NCBI RefSeq assembly: GCF_014651915.1
Contig: NZ_BMXU01000002.1
Span: 1,016,652 to 1,080,651, forward strand
Source of the DNA: Parvularcula lutaonensis
Lineage (GTDB): Bacteria; Pseudomonadota; Alphaproteobacteria; Caulobacterales; Parvularculaceae
Direction: 5' to 3'
DNA length: 64,000 nt
Shown here piece after piece: positions 62,904 through 64,000 of the stretch. The notes below the pieces were generated by a model that saw only the letters and a program-made list of their open reading frames with translations, was not told the DNA's origin and made no database searches. Position 1 is the stretch's first letter, and each line of letters opens with the position of its first letter. The translations under genes and the position numbers were made by a program.

Positions 62904-63401
62904 TCACACGTCCCGCGAACGGGTTTGCAGGCCGAAGAAACGGTAGCCGTTCCAGCGCGTACCGGTGATCTCGCGAGCGATGCCGGAGAGCGACTTGTAC
63001 TTGCGACCCTGCCAATCGAACCCGTCTTTCAAAACGGTCACCGTATGCTCGACGCCGTTCCAGTCGCGGATGAGCTGCGTGCCCGGGACGGGATTGCGAG
63101 GATCCGTGATCTGATGCTTGCGGCGAGCGATCCCTTCGACCTCGTCAGCGAGCAAATCGAGCATGCGCCGCGTTTCACGATCTGGCCCGCCGTAGGTCAG
63201 TTCCTGAATGCGATAGGCGAGCCGGCCCTCCAGAAATGCGCGGCTGTTGTTGGGCGCTGAGCTGCCCATCAGGTTTTCCCACTCAGCTTTCAATTCCTTG
63301 ACGGACAGGGTCTTCAAGGCGGCCAGGCGCGACAGGACCGTTTGATCCAGGCTTGCATCCTGGCCCGGCGCGGGCGGTGTTATCTTACTCTGATGCTTCA
63401 T
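62904..63401 (-). CDS. DUF2924 domain protein
   Basis: A 165-residue protein with the DUF2924 signatures LKAEWENLMGSSAPNNSRAF, LAYRIQELTYGG, the GTQLIRDWNGVEHTVTVL strand set and SGIAREITGTRWNGYRFFGL. The last block is DNA-binding-like and common in mobile elements. It almost always sits directly upstream of a large serine recombinase, as here. GGAGG lies five bases before the ATG at 63401. Role unknown, perhaps an accessory to recombination. Confidence 0.9.
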   Translation of the reverse strand: MKHQSKITPPAPGQDASLDQTVLSRLAALKTLSVKELKAEWENLMGSSAPNNSRAFLEGRLAYRIQELTYGGPDRETRRMLDLLADEVEGIARRKHQITDPRNPVPGTQLIRDWNGVEHTVTVLKDGFDWQGRKYKSLSGIAREITGTRWNGYRFFGLQTRSRDV

Positions 63402-63633
63402 CAATTCCTCCGATGCGGATACGTTTCCTGCGACGACCACCGCTCTTTCGGGGCGGTAAGTCCACGAAACGGTCTCCGGTTTCGGCAGATAAAGAGCTGG
63501 ACTTGTCGGCTAGAACACGCACCAGGCCACCAGCGAGGATGCGGCCGATTTCTTCAAGGCGCGCCTCAGGCGACATGCGCTCAGGGCACAGGGGATTGGG
63601 CCCGGAAATCGGGCCTTTTGGATTGGACGACAT
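63385..63633 (-). CDS. small basic protein, first gene of the recombinase cassette
   Basis: An 82-residue protein ending in RKSGGRRRKRIRIGGIDEASE. The MSPEARLEEIGRILAGGLVRVL segment (20-41) is a likely amphipathic helix. Its stop overlaps the DUF2924 start by 17 bases. The start at 63633 lies eight bases after an inverted repeat; an ATG at 63576 would give 63 residues. Not a named family; seen by position as a cassette member. Confidence 0.6.
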   Translation of the reverse strand: MSSNPKGPISGPNPLCPERMSPEARLEEIGRILAGGLVRVLADKSSSLSAETGDRFVDLPPRKSGGRRRKRIRIGGIDEASE

Positions 63634-63640
63634 GGCGACT

Positions 63641-63678
63641 TTTCGCGATTGAGATGATGCCCGAATGGTATCGCGAAA
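63641..63678. promoter_or_regulatory. 9-bp inverted repeat ahead of the recombinase cassette
   Basis: TTTCGCGAT (63641-63649) and ATCGCGAAA (63670-63678) are perfect inverted copies 20 bases apart, directly upstream of the first cassette gene. Arms about three helical turns apart suggest an operator bound by a dimer pair, or an accessory site for recombination. Confidence 0.45.
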
Positions 63679-63705
63679 TCAAGAAAACACAAGTATATCA
63701 ATGAT

Positions 63706-63900
63706 TTGTGGAATCCTGCGGCCTGTGCGAAGAGCCGCGCAAATCTGCGTATGCGCTTTGTCAGTTCATTGGCGGTCCTAACCGGGCCTCATGGCGAATC
63801 ACGGCCCGGAACCGTCCATGAATTTGTCGAACGTGTCGACGGTCGCTTCTTCCTCGAGCTCGGCCATCTCCCAACGCGAGGGCGCCTGGTCGGGATATGA
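63706..63900 (+). CDS. short open frame cut by the IS end (doubtful)
   Basis: A TTG-started 64-codon frame; the frame is open a little further upstream (from 63658) without a good start. The stop TGA at 63898-63900 is formed by the first bases of the IS3-type element, so any gene here would be truncated by the insertion. The residues (for example TVHEFVERVDGRFFLELGH) do not recall a family. It may be noncoding. Confidence 0.2.
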   Translation: MWNPAACAKSRANLRMRFVSSLAVLTGPHGESRPGTVHEFVERVDGRFFLELGHLPTRGRLVGI

Positions 63901-64000
63901 CCCGTCCCCTTTGAACGCAGCCAGTCTGAGTGAAAGAATGGCTTGTCTGCAGGAGAAGAGCGATGGGCGCGAAGCGCTACAAACCCGAGGAAATCATCTC
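63898..64000 (+). mobile_element. left end of an IS3-family insertion sequence (runs off the window)
   Basis: TGACCCGTCCCC at 63898 looks like the start of an IS3-family terminal inverted repeat (these begin TGA-CC/AC and are G/C-rich). Sixty-five bases inside, an ATG at 63963 opens MGAKRYKPEEIIS, matching the start of IS3 OrfA transposases. The right end and any target duplication lie outside the window. Confidence 0.7.
63963..64000 (+). CDS. IS3-family transposase OrfA, first 12 codons
   Basis: MGAKRYKPEEII is the typical OrfA N-terminus (helix-turn-helix start, KRY-x-PEEII). GGAG precedes the ATG. Partial at the window edge. Confidence 0.75.
   Translation, partial: MGAKRYKPEEII

Noticed and set aside
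1..64000. CRISPR arrays, rRNA operon or replication origin
   Set aside because: No regularly spaced repeats, rRNA core sequences or DnaA-box clusters with origin genes were seen.

Overview
The window looks like chromosomal DNA of an alphaproteobacterium. GC content is high and intergenic gaps are short. There is a full gcrA (the CcrM/GANTC-dependent cell-cycle regulator of Caulobacterales, Rhizobiales and relatives), a DivL-like kinase with Tyr in place of the phospho-accepting His, the block nadD-rsfS-rlmH-envC-ctpA, an HWE-type kinase, an ECF sigma/FecR/TonB-receptor trio with an STN domain, and a protein with an alphaproteobacterial VPLPA-CTERM-like tail. A marine Caulobacterales or Parvularculales type of organism fits best, but that is inference; no rRNA is present.

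Layout. 1-2.9 kb: end of an unknown gene, tRNA-Arg(ACG), and a divergent arsenic locus (arsR against acr3-arsC). 2.9-9.1 kb: rpe, a soluble CapD/FlaA1-type sugar dehydratase, purH, glutamate dehydrogenase and an AEC transporter. 9.2-12.5 kb: a VPLPA-CTERM-like exported protein, hslO with an ABC-2 permease, and gcrA. 12.45-12.9 kb is gene-free but rich in inverted repeats. 12.9-19.9 kb (minus): penicillin acylase family enzyme, DivL-like protein, M17 aminopeptidase, a CpaB-like protein and a possible small membrane protein. 20.0-28.1 kb (minus): one long run nadD-rsfS-rlmH-envC-ctpA-pabB-pabA-pabC-ligase, the last four joined by ATGA overlaps. 28.1-39.4 kb: nucleotide-sugar epimerase, egtD, desaturase-yggT-folD, a receiver protein with an HWE kinase, a NatAB-type exporter, kbl, a GFA protein and PPK2. 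39.5-49.7 kb: L-serine dehydratase, an ABC1/UbiB-like kinase, acetyl-CoA synthetase, a hexapeptide acetyltransferase, and an ABC ATPase with a giant permease-M1 peptidase fusion.

49.8-59.9 kb holds two DUF1800-DUF1501 operons facing each other tail to tail, then ECF sigma, FecR and TonB receptor genes. A tRNA-Ser(TGA) at 59.9 kb marks the edge of an accessory region: a DUF3883 nuclease-like gene, a four-gene large-serine-recombinase cassette with a 9-bp inverted repeat in front of it, and the left end of an IS3-type element that runs off the window.

Most metabolic genes are housekeeping (folate/C1, purine, acetate, glutamate, serine/threonine). The points most worth following up are the AMP-ligase gene coupled to the p-aminobenzoate genes, the GANTC/CtrA-like promoter of the DivL-like gene in a window that also encodes GcrA, the duplicated convergent DUF1800/DUF1501 pairs, the recombinase island beside tRNA-Ser, and the structured gap after gcrA.
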